NCBI GenBank assembly: GCA_003543035.1
Contig: DPJL01000204.1
Span: 1-37,797, forward strand
Reading direction: 5' to 3'
DNA length: 37,797 bases
Source: Micromonosporaceae bacterium
Lineage (GTDB): Bacteria > Actinomycetota > Actinomycetes > Mycobacteriales > Micromonosporaceae
The position numbers and the translations under genes were made by a program. The notes beneath the pieces are model-generated. The model ran no database searches. It worked only from the letters and a program-made list of their open reading frames with translations, and was not told the origin of the DNA. Within the stretch, counting starts at the first letter, position 1; each line of letters starts with the position of its first letter. Of this stretch, positions 1 to 8,115 are shown in pieces.

Positions 1-40
1 GGATTTAAGCCTTGTCCTCTTCCGATCGCTCTTCCGATCT
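1..40. other. Sequencing-adapter remnant at the contig edge
   Basis: Bases 28-40 read GCTCTTCCGATCT, the 3' end of the standard Illumina adapter, and bases 17-27 (CTCTTCCGATC) are a second partial copy directly before it. This is library artefact rather than genome. Genuine sequence most likely begins at 41. The origin of bases 1-16 is unclear; they may also be chimeric. Confidence 0.93.
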
Positions 41-395
41 AGGTCGCGTTTCCCTTGTAGGGCGGGCCGCCGCCGAGATCGTGAACCTGGCGCAACAGGC
101 GGCCGGCCTGAAGTTGCGCACCCGGCGGGGAGGCTGACGAGAGCCGTTCCCCATCAATCCATTCCATCAGCAGGTACCTGTCCCGGCGCGCAACGATTCG
201 AGACACCGGAAGACCGACGGCGGCCAGACGATCGTTGGCGGCCACCTCTCTCGGATCCAGGGGCGCCTTCAGCACCAGATTTCCGCTGGTCGTCTCCACT
301 TTGGCGACCGTTTTGCCCGGGCGGTCGACCAGAATTGTGGTCTGGATCGGGTCGAGGTTGTTTTCCAGTACCCACTCCTGAATTTCCTCTTTCAC
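41..395 (-). CDS. Aminoglycoside/choline-type phosphotransferase, N-terminal fragment
   Basis: This is the first ~118 residues of a small-molecule kinase of the APH/choline kinase (protein-kinase-like) fold. The nucleotide-binding lobe is visible: a beta-strand region with TTILVDRPGKTVAKVET, a lysine strand NLVLKAP (candidate ATP-contacting Lys) and the hinge-like YLLMEWIDGERL. The family is usually 250-300 residues, so the catalytic loop and Mg-binding Asp are missing. The apparent TAG stop (39-41) is made by the adapter junction and is not real; the gene ran off the contig. The start is GTG at 395, preceded on the minus strand by TAGCCT six bases away, which suggests a leaderless transcript. 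It is divergent from the gene at 418. The substrate cannot be inferred. Confidence 0.75.
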
Positions 396-417
396 GGTCT
401 GAGGCTACGGTGCATTC
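396..417. promoter_or_regulatory. Overlapping divergent -10 elements
   Basis: The 22-base gap holds TAGCCT on the minus strand (402-407), six bases before the GTG at 395, and TACGGT on the plus strand (406-411), six bases before the ATG at 418. The two TAnnnT boxes share the TA at 406-407, so one melted region could serve both genes. No clear -35 is seen for either. Confidence 0.5.
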
Positions 418-1449
418 ATGGCAGACTGGATGATCTACGGGGCTAACGGCTACACCGGTGAACTGATCGCTCGCGAAGCGGTGGCTCGCGGCCTCAAGCC
501 GATCCTGGCGGGGCGCTCGCATGACAAGGTGGCGCCGCTTGCGGCCGAGCTCGATCTGCCGTTTCGCGTCTTCGACGTGAACAAGCCGGATCTCAGCGAT
601 GTCGGCCTGCTCCTTCAGTGCGCCGGGCCTTTCTCCGCCACCGGAAAGCCGATGATCGACGCGTGTCTTCGCGCAGGCGTGGACTATCTCGACATCACCG
701 GCGAGATCAGCGTGTTCGAGTATGCGCACGACCAGCACGATCGCGCCGTCGCACAGAACGTAGTGATCGCCCCGGGCGTCGGCTTCGATGTCATCCCGAC
801 CGACTGCGTGGCCGCGACGTTGAAAGACGCGTTGCCGGACGCGAACCATCTCGCCCTCGGTTTCGACTCCCGGATGAAGATGTCGCCCGGTACGTCGAAG
901 ACCTCGGTCGAATCCCTCGGCAACGGCGGCAAGATCCGTCGCGGCGGCAAGATTGTCACCGTCCCGATGGGGAGCCTTTCGCGTCAGATCGACTTCGGCG
1001 CGGGAGTGAAGTGGGCGCCCGCAATCCCTTGGGGCGACGTGGCTACGGCTTACTACACGACCGGCATCCCGAACATCGAGGTGTACGTCGCGACCTCGCC
1101 GTCTGCGAAGCGCGGGCTCACCCTCGTCAACATCCTCCGGCCGATCCTTCGGCTCTCCGTGCTGCAACAGATGATGAAGGGCCGGGCTCCCAAGACCGGG
1201 CCCACCCCTGAGTCGCGCGAAAGGACTCCGGTCCACGTCTGGGGCGAGGCGCGCAATGACGCGGGCGTGGTTCGGGTGGCCCGCGTCAAGACCGCCAACG
1301 GGTACGACCTCACCGTCACCGGGTCACTTGCCTGCGTTCAGCACGTGCTGGCCAACCGGCCCTCCGGTGGCTACTACACGCCGTCGCAGCTCTGCGGCGC
1401 CGACCTGGTCACAAAGCTCCCCGGCTCCAGCGACCTGGTGGTGGAATAA
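418..1449 (+). CDS. Saccharopine dehydrogenase-like NAD(P)-binding oxidoreductase
   Basis: The 343-residue protein begins with a Rossmann nucleotide-binding motif (MIYGANGYTGELIAREA, with GANGYTG at about residues 8-14), followed by AGRSHDK and the strand QCAGPFSATGKPMIDACL. That is the pattern of the saccharopine dehydrogenase NADP-binding domain family, including the trans-acting enoyl reductase-like group. The conserved YLDITGE and PGVGFDVIPTDC follow as expected. No lysine-biosynthesis neighbour is present, so a role as a lipid or polyketide-related reductase is as likely as a dehydrogenase; the substrate is unknown. It is followed four bases later by a metallo-hydrolase gene, probably in one transcript. 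The start is set by ATG with a -10-like box six bases upstream and no Shine-Dalgarno. Confidence 0.85.
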   Translation: MADWMIYGANGYTGELIAREAVARGLKPILAGRSHDKVAPLAAELDLPFRVFDVNKPDLSDVGLLLQCAGPFSATGKPMIDACLRAGVDYLDITGEISVFEYAHDQHDRAVAQNVVIAPGVGFDVIPTDCVAATLKDALPDANHLALGFDSRMKMSPGTSKTSVESLGNGGKIRRGGKIVTVPMGSLSRQIDFGAGVKWAPAIPWGDVATAYYTTGIPNIEVYVATSPSAKRGLTLVNILRPILRLSVLQQMMKGRAPKTGPTPESRERTPVHVWGEARNDAGVVRVARVKTANGYDLTVTGSLACVQHVLANRPSGGYYTPSQLCGADLVTKLPGSSDLVVE

Positions 1450-1453
1450 CTTC

Positions 1454-2107
1454 ATGAGCTATACGGGTGCCGTCACTGCGGGCGGTCCAGCTTCCGTTCG
1501 CGAGCTCGAAGAGCTGACTATCACGAAACTCTCCGTCGGCCCGATGGACAACAACGCCTACCTGTTGCGCTGTAAGGCAACCGGGGCGCAGCTGCTCATC
1601 GACGCGGCCAACGATGCTTCCTCGCTCATCGACCTGGTAGGTGGCTCGCTTGACGCCATCGTCACCACGCATCAGCACGGTGATCACTGGCAGGCGCTCC
1701 CCGACCTCGTTTCGTCAACCGGAGCGCGCACCTATGTCGGTCGCCTCGACGCACCCGGAATCCCTGTGCACACCGACGTTCTCGTCGACGACGGCGACGA
1801 AATCCACTTTGGACAGATCACCCTGCATGCGTCGCACCTTGTGGGTCATACACCCGGGAGCATTGTTCTTCGGTACGACGACCCCCACGGACACCCCCAC
1901 CTGTTCACCGGCGACTGTCTCTTCCCCGGTGGAGTGGGTGGCACGTGGGGTGATGCCGATGCCTTTGCGTCGCTTTTGGACGGCGTGGTGACAAAGCTGT
2001 TTGACCGGCTGCCGGACGACACCTGGTTCTATCCGGGCCATGGCAACGACTCCACGCTCGGAGCGGAGCGCGCGTCGATCCCTGAGTGGCGTGCCCGGGG
2101 TTGGTAG
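1454..2107 (+). CDS. MBL-fold metallo-hydrolase (glyoxalase II-like)
   Basis: The predicted 217-residue enzyme has the complete metallo-beta-lactamase zinc signature: TTHQHGDHW (HxHxDH), HLVGHTPGS (third His), FTGDCLFPGG (bridging Asp) and YPGHGND (last His). The spacing is that of hydroxyacylglutathione hydrolase-type thiol-ester hydrolases. In actinomycetes the thiol would more likely be mycothiol than glutathione; that is inference. The open frame extends upstream to 1256 inside the preceding gene. I chose ATG 1454, just after that gene's stop, because the upstream extension is an out-of-frame shadow. ATG 1543 is a less likely alternative. A strong hairpin follows the stop. Confidence 0.88.
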   Translation: MSYTGAVTAGGPASVRELEELTITKLSVGPMDNNAYLLRCKATGAQLLIDAANDASSLIDLVGGSLDAIVTTHQHGDHWQALPDLVSSTGARTYVGRLDAPGIPVHTDVLVDDGDEIHFGQITLHASHLVGHTPGSIVLRYDDPHGHPHLFTGDCLFPGGVGGTWGDADAFASLLDGVVTKLFDRLPDDTWFYPGHGNDSTLGAERASIPEWRARGW

Positions 2108-2139
2108 TTGGGCGGCAGGAGACAACCTGCCACCCAACT
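2106..2139. terminator. Bidirectional hairpin between convergent genes
   Basis: AGTTGGG (2106-2112) pairs with CCCAACT (2133-2139), and GGCAGG (2114-2119) pairs with CCTGCC (2126-2131). There is one C/A mismatch and a six-base loop. It lies exactly between the stops of the MBL gene and the convergent secreted-protein gene. There is no long T run, which is common for actinobacterial terminators. Confidence 0.7.
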
Positions 2140-2145
2140 CCCCCG

Positions 2146-2562
2146 TTATCTGACGTATTCCAGATTTGGCGACTGCGCAGAGCCCTTCCAGCCCCAGTTG
2201 CAGTCGTAGAAGCTGACGCCTGAGTACGCCTTCTGATACTGGTCCGGGAACGAGTCCACCCACTGCGAGATCGGGCCATAGCGACCGTCGTAGGACGGGC
2301 TGTACCAGCGATCTTCAACCATGTTCCCGTGGATGTAGATCTCCAGGTGGGCATGGCAGAAGCTGGTGTAGCCCCAATTGATGTAGAAGTCCGCATAGAC
2401 GCTGTTGCCGTTGCGGCTAATGCATGCGGAAGCCGAGCCCGCACTGTTGTTTCTACAGCCGCCGCCGGTGTCGGCGTTCGCTGCTGACGGGGCGGCCACC
2501 ACCCCCAGGATCACGATCATTGCGGGTCCGATGATGCGCCAGAGTCCCTTGCGTTTCAACAC
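2146..2562 (-). CDS. Small secreted protein of unknown function
   Basis: The predicted product is ~138 residues with a Sec-type signal peptide: basic LKRKGLWR, a hydrophobic core IIGPAMIVILGVVAA, and a likely cut after SAANA. The mature ~105 residues hold four Cys (GGGCRNN, SACIS, TSFCHAH, YDCNW), enough for two disulfides, and are rich in Tyr, Trp and Gly. I do not recognise a family. I set the start at GTG 2562 because GGAAGGGA lies seven bases upstream. The longer ATG/GTG-type frame from 2589 would add a non-signal-like N-terminus and swallow that ribosome site. It is divergent from the SARP-type regulator at 2817, which makes it a candidate target of that regulator. Confidence 0.7.
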   Translation of the reverse strand: MLKRKGLWRIIGPAMIVILGVVAAPSAANADTGGGCRNNSAGSASACISRNGNSVYADFYINWGYTSFCHAHLEIYIHGNMVEDRWYSPSYDGRYGPISQWVDSFPDQYQKAYSGVSFYDCNWGWKGSAQSPNLEYVR

Positions 2563-2586
2563 TTGGACGTCCCTTCCGTGGCTACG

Positions 2587-2610
2587 CACGACCGGCGTTC
2601 ACCGGTCGTG
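2587..2610 (-). promoter_or_regulatory. Perfect 9-bp inverted repeat in the 5' region of the secreted-protein gene
   Basis: CACGACCGG (2587-2595) and CCGGTCGTG (2602-2610) form a perfect stem with a six-base loop, ending 25 bases before the chosen GTG. A TAACTT box lies just upstream on the minus strand. It could be a 5'-UTR hairpin that stabilises the message, or an operator. Nothing decides between these. Confidence 0.5.
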
Positions 2611-2816
2611 TGACCAAGTTAGGAAGATCCGATAGCGAAGTTCTTTGTCGCGCTACGTCAGGAGACTGCCGGTGTAGGCCGGGCGGATTGGCCTGTGTTT
2701 CTCCTTGATGATGGCGTGGAGGTGATTCCCTGCTGGTAAATGGGGCAGCAGCACCGGCAGTTTGTACGGCAGAATCGGGCGGCCAGGCACAGCGAAATCC
2801 GCGAGAGGGGAATGAG

Positions 2817-5800
2817 ATGGGCGTCCTTCGCGGTGACCTGCTGCGCAAGCTGCGGCTCACTGCCGGATTGACTCAACCTCAGCTGGCCGTTCTCGCCGAT
2901 ATCAGCGTTCGCGCGTTGCGGGACATGGAGCAGGGACGCGTGACACGGCCACATCCGGGATCGCTGCAGCGCCTTGCCTCTGCGCTCGATCTGGACGAGA
3001 GTGAGCGCCTGTCCTTGATCGGCCGGTCACATGCAGTCGAGCCGGACCAGGTCTCCATCGGCGTTCTCGGGCCACTGACGGTGTCCGTTCGGGGAGTGCG
3101 TGCGCCTATCGGCTCGGTCGCACAGCAACGCCTTATTGGCTTACTGGCGCTGGAGACCGATCGCCTCGTCACGGTCGAGGAGATTGCTGATGTGCTATGG
3201 CATGCGCAGCCTCCGCATGGCTGGCGCAATCGGATCCATGTGCACGTCAGTCAATTGCGGAAACTTCTCCAGCCGAGGCGGTCACGCCAAGCTCCGGACG
3301 ACGTCATACGGGCCCACGGCGGTGCATACCGACTTGGGCTGTCCGACGGCACCGTGGATGCCAGCCGTTTCGTCGCTTTGCTCACCTCGGCGCGCAAGGC
3401 CAATCAGGAAGACAAAGTCGGCCGCGCTTTGAGCGTGTACCAGGAAGCCCTTGCCTGCTGGCGAGGGCCCGTCCTGGCGGGCAGCGACGGGCGCGTGTCG
3501 GGCCGCCCGGCGGCCGATGCGCTGCGCCGCGAGCGTTTGGCTGCCGCCTGTGCTCTGGCCGATCTGGCAGGAGAAGCGGGCCAACAGGATCAGGCGGTGA
3601 TGTGGCTTCAGCAGATCGCGGTTGAGGACCCGCTCCATGAGGGCGTGCACAGTCGGCTGATCGTCGCGCTCGCCGGCACGGGACAGCAGAGCAAGGCGCT
3701 GCGGCTGTATCGCGACATGCGTAAGCGTTTGGCCGACGAACTCGGTGTCGATCCTGCGGAAGAAACCCAGGCCGCTTACCGTGCCGTCCTCGGCAATGCC
3801 ACCGTTGCCGCCCGTGTCCGTCGCGATGTGCCGAAGCCTGCCCAGCTTCCGATGACGACATCGTTCTTCGCAGGACGGGATGCTGCGACGGCTCGTCTGG
3901 TCGATCACCTGAGGGGCGCGCCGAGGTCCGCGGAGATACCGGCACCGCGGATCGTGGTGGTGCACGGCATGCCCGGGGTCGGTAAGACTGAGCTCGCATT
4001 GCATGTCGCGCACCGGATCCGGCAGTCCTATCCGGATGGTCAGCTGTTCGCCGATCTGCAGGGTGAGCGGGAACATCCAATGCCAGTCGAACAAGTGCTA
4101 TCGAGCTTCCTCCGCTCGCTCGGCGTACCGGCTCCGGAGATTCCGCCGGATGTTGCCGATCGGGCAGCCCTGTTGCGATCCAGCCTGGCTGGGCGGCGTT
4201 TGCTGATGGTGCTCGACGATGCCAAGACCAGCGATCAGGTGCTGCCGCTTCTTCCCGCTGACGCCGGCAACGACGTCATCATCACCAGCCGCAATCCGTT
4301 GGTCGAGTTGCCTGTCACCAGATATCTCCTAGAGCCGCTGCCCATGGACGGCTCGCTGACTGTTCTCGCCCAACTTGTGGGCGCCGACGAGACACTTGTT
4401 GAACCGGCGGCCGCCGCTAGGATCGCCGCCTTCTGCGCCGGTTTGCCGCTGGCGCTTCGGATCGCGGCGGCGCGGCTGATCACCGGTACCAGCGCAGAGG
4501 ATCTGACCCGGACGCTGGACGACTCCCGCAACCGGCTGAGCGAGCTCCACAGTGGACAGTTGGCAGTGCGCAGCAGCCTTGAATCAAGCCAACGTGGTCT
4601 CAGCGATCAGGCGCAGGTTGCCCTGCGTAGGCTGGCCGCCCTGCCCACCCATGCGTTCCCGCCATGGAGCGTCCACATCGCGATGGATGTTCAACCCCCC
4701 ACCGGCACCGGCATTCTTGCCGAACTGGCTCGGGCGCACCTAGTCACTCCAGCCGGCAAAGACGACCAGCGAGCGCACCACCACTCTCTGCATGACCTGG
4801 TCAGGCTTCATGCTCTCGATCAAGTCACCAAGGATGATCTCGTCGCAGTGGACAACGTCCTGATCCATTGGTTCCACCTCAGCAGCGCGGCCAGTCGTCC
4901 TCTTGCGACCAGGTCGCTGCCGGGAGAGAACCTCGGCATTCCAGCCACCAAGCATTCCATCGAAGCCGCTATCGCCGATCCCGCCGGATGGTTCGACCGA
5001 GAACACCGTCAGCTGATCGACGCCTTAAGCCACTGTGCCGAGAGAGGCAACACGCGCCTCGCTGCGGGACTGCTCAATGCCCTGACCCCATATCTGCGCA
5101 ACCGTTACCTGACCGACGAGTGGAGGCAGTGCGTCGATCTCGTTGCCGCACGGGCTGAGGACAACGGCGACCAGTTGGCGTGGGCATACGCATTGGAGTC
5201 CGATGTGCGGCTGCACCTGAGAACCGCCAAGGTCCGAGACGCGCTTCCCTTGGCCGAAGAAGCATTGACACGTTTCGAGCAGGCCCGCGATCGTCACGGC
5301 CACGTCCAAGTGCTTTATCACCTCCAGTTCATTCAGCGGCGCATTGGGCATACAGCCGACGCCCTCGACACCGCCAATGAGGTGCTGCGCGGTTTTCGAG
5401 ACCTCGGCGATGTGCTCGGGCAGGCTGCGGCTCACCAAGCGCTCGGCGTGATCAATCGCGAATATCTCAAAGACCTCGACCCAGCCCAGCATCATCTCGA
5501 ACAGGCGCTTGGCTTGGCCGCGATCGACACGACAAGCAGTCTCTACGCGCAAATCAGCTTCAGTCTCGCCTCCCTCTACGTGCGCCAGGACCGCCAGGAA
5601 AAAGCAGAACCGCTGCTTGTGCGAGGCTTGGAACTCATGCGCGCCAACGACGATCCGGTTGGTACCGCGGCGATGCTCAACCGCCTCGGCGATGTCATGG
5701 CCGCGCAGGGCCGATACGACCAGGCCGCCGCCGTCCTGCAGGAGGCACTGCTCACAGCAAGCCAAACCGGGCAACGAGATGTCCACGCCAATGCTCACCT

Positions 5801-5966
5801 TGCTCTCTATCGCCTCGCAAAAAGCCGCGGCCGGACTTCCGAATGTCTTCAGCACCTCCACGTGGCCGCCGACATCTACCGCACCCTCGACGCACCTCTG
5901 ACCCTTACTGATGTCCTCGACGAAATCGCACGCATCAACGGCCTGCAACCCGGTGTAGCCCCCTAA
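2817..5966 (+). CDS. AfsR/SARP-type regulator: XRE + BTAD + NB-ARC + TPR
   Basis: A 1049-residue multidomain transcriptional regulator. Residues ~1-65 form an XRE-type helix-turn-helix (KLRLTAGLTQPQLAVLADIS). A second, OmpR-like winged helix and the bacterial transcriptional activator domain follow (~80-330; SVAQQRLIGLLALET, YREALACW-like helices, YRDMRKRLADELGVDP). Next is an NB-ARC/AAA module with Walker A GMPGVGKT (~384-391), Walker B-like RLLMVLDDAK and IITSRN. The C-terminal ~400 residues are TPR-like helical repeats. Proteins of this plan are ATP-dependent pathway activators of secondary metabolism or development, but no biosynthetic cluster is visible here. Start: ATG with GAGAGGGG six bases upstream. 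The extra XRE domain gives two potential DNA-binding modules. Confidence 0.9.
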   Translation: MGVLRGDLLRKLRLTAGLTQPQLAVLADISVRALRDMEQGRVTRPHPGSLQRLASALDLDESERLSLIGRSHAVEPDQVSIGVLGPLTVSVRGVRAPIGSVAQQRLIGLLALETDRLVTVEEIADVLWHAQPPHGWRNRIHVHVSQLRKLLQPRRSRQAPDDVIRAHGGAYRLGLSDGTVDASRFVALLTSARKANQEDKVGRALSVYQEALACWRGPVLAGSDGRVSGRPAADALRRERLAAACALADLAGEAGQQDQAVMWLQQIAVEDPLHEGVHSRLIVALAGTGQQSKALRLYRDMRKRLADELGVDPAEETQAAYRAVLGNATVAARVRRDVPKPAQLPMTTSFFAGRDAATARLVDHLRGAPRSAEIPAPRIVVVHGMPGVGKTELALHVAHRIRQSYPDGQLFADLQGEREHPMPVEQVLSSFLRSLGVPAPEIPPDVADRAALLRSSLAGRRLLMVLDDAKTSDQVLPLLPADAGNDVIITSRNPLVELPVTRYLLEPLPMDGSLTVLAQLVGADETLVEPAAAARIAAFCAGLPLALRIAAARLITGTSAEDLTRTLDDSRNRLSELHSGQLAVRSSLESSQRGLSDQAQVALRRLAALPTHAFPPWSVHIAMDVQPPTGTGILAELARAHLVTPAGKDDQRAHHHSLHDLVRLHALDQVTKDDLVAVDNVLIHWFHLSSAASRPLATRSLPGENLGIPATKHSIEAAIADPAGWFDREHRQLIDALSHCAERGNTRLAAGLLNALTPYLRNRYLTDEWRQCVDLVAARAEDNGDQLAWAYALESDVRLHLRTAKVRDALPLAEEALTRFEQARDRHGHVQVLYHLQFIQRRIGHTADALDTANEVLRGFRDLGDVLGQAAAHQALGVINREYLKDLDPAQHHLEQALGLAAIDTTSSLYAQISFSLASLYVRQDRQEKAEPLLVRGLELMRANDDPVGTAAMLNRLGDVMAAQGRYDQAAAVLQEALLTASQTGQRDVHANAHLALYRLAKSRGRTSECLQHLHVAADIYRTLDAPLTLTDVLDEIARINGLQPGVAP

Positions 5967-6000
5967 GCGGAAGGGGTCTGCGGCGTCCTCGTCGTCTCGG

Positions 6001-6006
6001 TACCCT
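6001..6006 (+). promoter_or_regulatory. -10 box of a leaderless transcript (M50 protease gene)
   Basis: TACCCT sits seven bases before ATG 6014 and no Shine-Dalgarno is present. It fits the TAnnnT-N6-8-start pattern seen at many genes in this window. Confidence 0.4.
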
Positions 6007-6013
6007 TCACGGC

Positions 6014-6970
6014 ATGACCCGCCCGGAAGGCAATCACGACGACCCACTCGACCGCCTCGCAGCCGAGGAGGATTGGCGCGCCCGGGTCAGGGCAGTCGAG
6101 ACCGAGGTTTCGCGAGCCCGGCGGAAGGCACGGATTCGGCAATGGCGTCCCGTGCCAAGCCAGCGGCGCAGCGCGCCAGTCATGGAAGGGCGCGGCGTCT
6201 CCAAGATCTTCCTTGGCTTGGTGGCGGTCTTCTTGATTAGCGGCTCGACGTTGTGGTTTGGCATAGGCCCGGCGAGCCTCACCGTCTTCGTGTTCGTGCT
6301 CTCCGGCTGGCTGGTCACGCTGTGCCTGCACGAGTTCTCGCATGCCCTGACCGCGCATCGCAGCGGTGATGACACAGTGGCAGCCAAGGGATATTTGCGC
6401 CTGGACCCGCGCCGCTACGGCCATTGGCTTCTGACGCTCGTGCTCCCCTTGTTCTTCCTTGTCATCGGCGGCCTTCCGCTGCCCGGTGGCGCAGTGCTGA
6501 TCGAAACCCACCGGCTGCGCAACCGTTTCCGCGACGCGCTCGTCTCGGCCGCAGGTCCAGCGGTCAACATTGTGGCCGCGGCGATCCTGCTCATCGTCGT
6601 CTCGGTCTTTGGACCGTTCTGGATCGACAACCTTAGCCAGCCACACGCCGCGTTCTGGGCCGCTCTTACCTTCCTCGCGTATCTTCAGGTCGCCACCGCG
6701 ATCCTGAACCTGATCCCGATGCCGGGCCTGGACGGTTACGGCATGATCGAGCCCTACCTGGCCGCCTCCACCCGGCGGATTGGCAACAAGATCAAACCAT
6801 TTGGTGTGATCGCATTGTTCGTGTTGCTTTATCTACCACCGGTTCGCGACGCCTTCGGCGGCGCCTGCACCTGGTTCCTGGACGTGAGCGGCGCGCCTGT
6901 CAACGGCGACTACTTTGGTTACCGTCTATTCCAGTTCTGGAAGGACATTCTGCCCACGACCCAGGGTTGA
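6014..6970 (+). CDS. Site-2 protease family (M50) membrane metalloprotease
   Basis: The 318-residue protein has a charged, Arg-rich cytoplasmic N-terminus (~60 residues), then about six hydrophobic segments. Segment two carries the zinc motif HEFSH (HExxH) in TLCLHEFSHALTAHRSGD. A later segment carries NLIPMPGLDGYGM, matching the NxxPxxxLDG motif that supplies the third ligand. Together these define intramembrane site-2 proteases. Such enzymes release regulators from membranes or process membrane peptides; the substrate here is unknown. The N-terminal extension ahead of the first membrane segment is longer than in minimal family members. It follows the SARP gene by 47 bases but appears to have its own -10 box. 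Confidence 0.88.
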   Translation: MTRPEGNHDDPLDRLAAEEDWRARVRAVETEVSRARRKARIRQWRPVPSQRRSAPVMEGRGVSKIFLGLVAVFLISGSTLWFGIGPASLTVFVFVLSGWLVTLCLHEFSHALTAHRSGDDTVAAKGYLRLDPRRYGHWLLTLVLPLFFLVIGGLPLPGGAVLIETHRLRNRFRDALVSAAGPAVNIVAAAILLIVVSVFGPFWIDNLSQPHAAFWAALTFLAYLQVATAILNLIPMPGLDGYGMIEPYLAASTRRIGNKIKPFGVIALFVLLYLPPVRDAFGGACTWFLDVSGAPVNGDYFGYRLFQFWKDILPTTQG

Positions 6971-6997
6971 CCTGAACTGCGCTTGAGGTCCTACTCT
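6967..6997 (+). promoter_or_regulatory. Promoter of the SnoaL-like gene, -35 nested in the upstream stop
   Basis: TTGACC (6967-6972) contains the TGA stop of the M50 gene. TACTCT (6992-6997) follows after 19 bases and ends eight bases before ATG 7006. The spacer is longer than the usual 17. No ribosome site is seen. Confidence 0.45.
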
Positions 6998-7005
6998 TCG
7001 CACCT

Positions 7006-7401
7006 ATGAGCACAATGGACAGTCATGAGTTCACATCTTTGATGCATAGGCTGGCTCACGCCTGGAATACGGGCGATGCCAACGCGGCCGCGGACTGTTT
7101 CACCACAGATGCGATTTACGTCGAGCCCGGCGACCGGCAGCGCTATGTCGGCCGGGCGGAAATCTTCGCGCTCTCCGGTGGCCAGGCGCCACCGCCGATG
7201 GCGATGACTTGGCACAGCCTCGTTTTCGATGGGGCGCAACAACTCGGCTGCGGCGAATACACCTTCCGCGGCCGGCGTCAGTACCACGGCCTTGTCATCA
7301 CACAGCTTCGCGATGGGCGGATCAGCCGCTGGCGCGAATACCAATACCCCAGCGAAAGTGATTGGACCGAGTTCATCGGCGATAGCCACTTTGAGAGCTA
7401 G
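7006..7401 (+). CDS. SnoaL-like / NTF2-fold protein
   Basis: The 131-residue protein has the typical SnoaL-like polyketide-cyclase/NTF2 pattern: an N-terminal helix MHRLAHAWNTGDANAAADCFTTDAIY, then VEPGDRQRYVGRAEI, and strand pairs ending in LRDGRISRWREYQYP. These small cone-shaped proteins bind or turn over hydrophobic ligands (cyclases, hydrolases, isomerases), and many have no known activity. No catalytic residue can be assigned. It ends tail-to-tail with the DUF4386 gene, the two stops sharing the palindrome CTAG (7398-7401). It probably has its own leaderless promoter. Confidence 0.8.
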   Translation: MSTMDSHEFTSLMHRLAHAWNTGDANAAADCFTTDAIYVEPGDRQRYVGRAEIFALSGGQAPPPMAMTWHSLVFDGAQQLGCGEYTFRGRRQYHGLVITQLRDGRISRWREYQYPSESDWTEFIGDSHFES

Positions 7402-8090
7402 CTTGCTGGGAGTTTCACGCCTTTGAGCAAGAGCCAAGCGCCGATGCCAAGTTCAAAGAGGATGCCCGGTGCGTAACTCACCATCGTCAGGTCTGCGTAG
7501 CGAGGCGTCACAATGTTCGCCAGCGAGCCCACTAACATGATGGCCAGGGACGCAATGCCATAGGCGGCAAGCGATCTGGGGATGAAGCGAGACCTGTAGA
7601 AGAGGTAGCAGAAGACAATCGTGCCCAGCGCGAGGAAGAATATGACAAAGTCGAACCCGATGGCACGTGCGCGCAGGAACAGATCCACCAGCGCCTGAAC
7701 CTGTTGCGTATCAAAGCTTTTGAAGTCATTGATGAGCAGCGCGACGAACATACCCGCGAACACGGTGACGACACCAACAATGGCCTCTGCCATCCGCCAC
7801 AGCAGTGCTAGCAGCGCGAGGTTTCGGTTCACTGTCTTGAGGATTGCGTAGAGATTCAGCGACAGGAGCACGACCCCAGCGAACATGACGAGGTGGACAG
7901 CTGACCCGATGCGGAACAGTGACTCATTGGCCGCGACATTAGTGGTTGTCGCGGCTGCATCGCCGTCCACAATGAGCTTGGAGTCGACAAAGATCAGGTT
8001 GAGTATTGACCCGATGATGATCGCCAGATAGGCAAACCCGGCGACTCTTGCATACGACTGTAACGACGCTTCCTTGGTACCAGTCGACAT
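7398..8090 (-). CDS. DUF4386 family integral membrane protein
   Basis: A 230-residue, very hydrophobic protein with about six membrane segments and the look of the DUF4386 family: N-terminal ARVAGFAYLAIIIGSIL, then LFRIGSAVHLVMFAGVVLLSLNLY, LLWRMAEAIVGVV and SRFIPRSLAAYGI. Function is unknown. The start is ATG 8090 with GAGG seven bases upstream. It is divergent from the TetR gene, and the palindromic site at 8116-8146 is 25 bases before its start. Repression by that TetR is therefore likely, making it the probable main target. Confidence 0.85.
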   Translation of the reverse strand: MSTGTKEASLQSYARVAGFAYLAIIIGSILNLIFVDSKLIVDGDAAATTTNVAANESLFRIGSAVHLVMFAGVVLLSLNLYAILKTVNRNLALLALLWRMAEAIVGVVTVFAGMFVALLINDFKSFDTQQVQALVDLFLRARAIGFDFVIFFLALGTIVFCYLFYRSRFIPRSLAAYGIASLAIMLVGSLANIVTPRYADLTMVSYAPGILFELGIGAWLLLKGVKLPAS

Positions 8091-8115
8091 CTCAAAGCCT
8101 CGATTTAAGAGTAAG

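Noticed and set aside
154..1236. 360-residue minus-strand open frame
   Set aside because: It lies opposite the saccharopine-dehydrogenase-like gene, is Arg/His/Gly-rich and has no recognisable fold; a GC-rich antisense shadow.
3282..4094. Minus-strand frames of 232-270 residues within the SARP gene
   Set aside because: Antisense to a clearly coding multidomain gene, with composition typical of shadows.
5025..6047. 340-residue minus-strand frame opposite the TPR part of the SARP gene
   Set aside because: No motif or ribosome site; it crosses the well-supported end of the SARP gene and start of the M50 gene.
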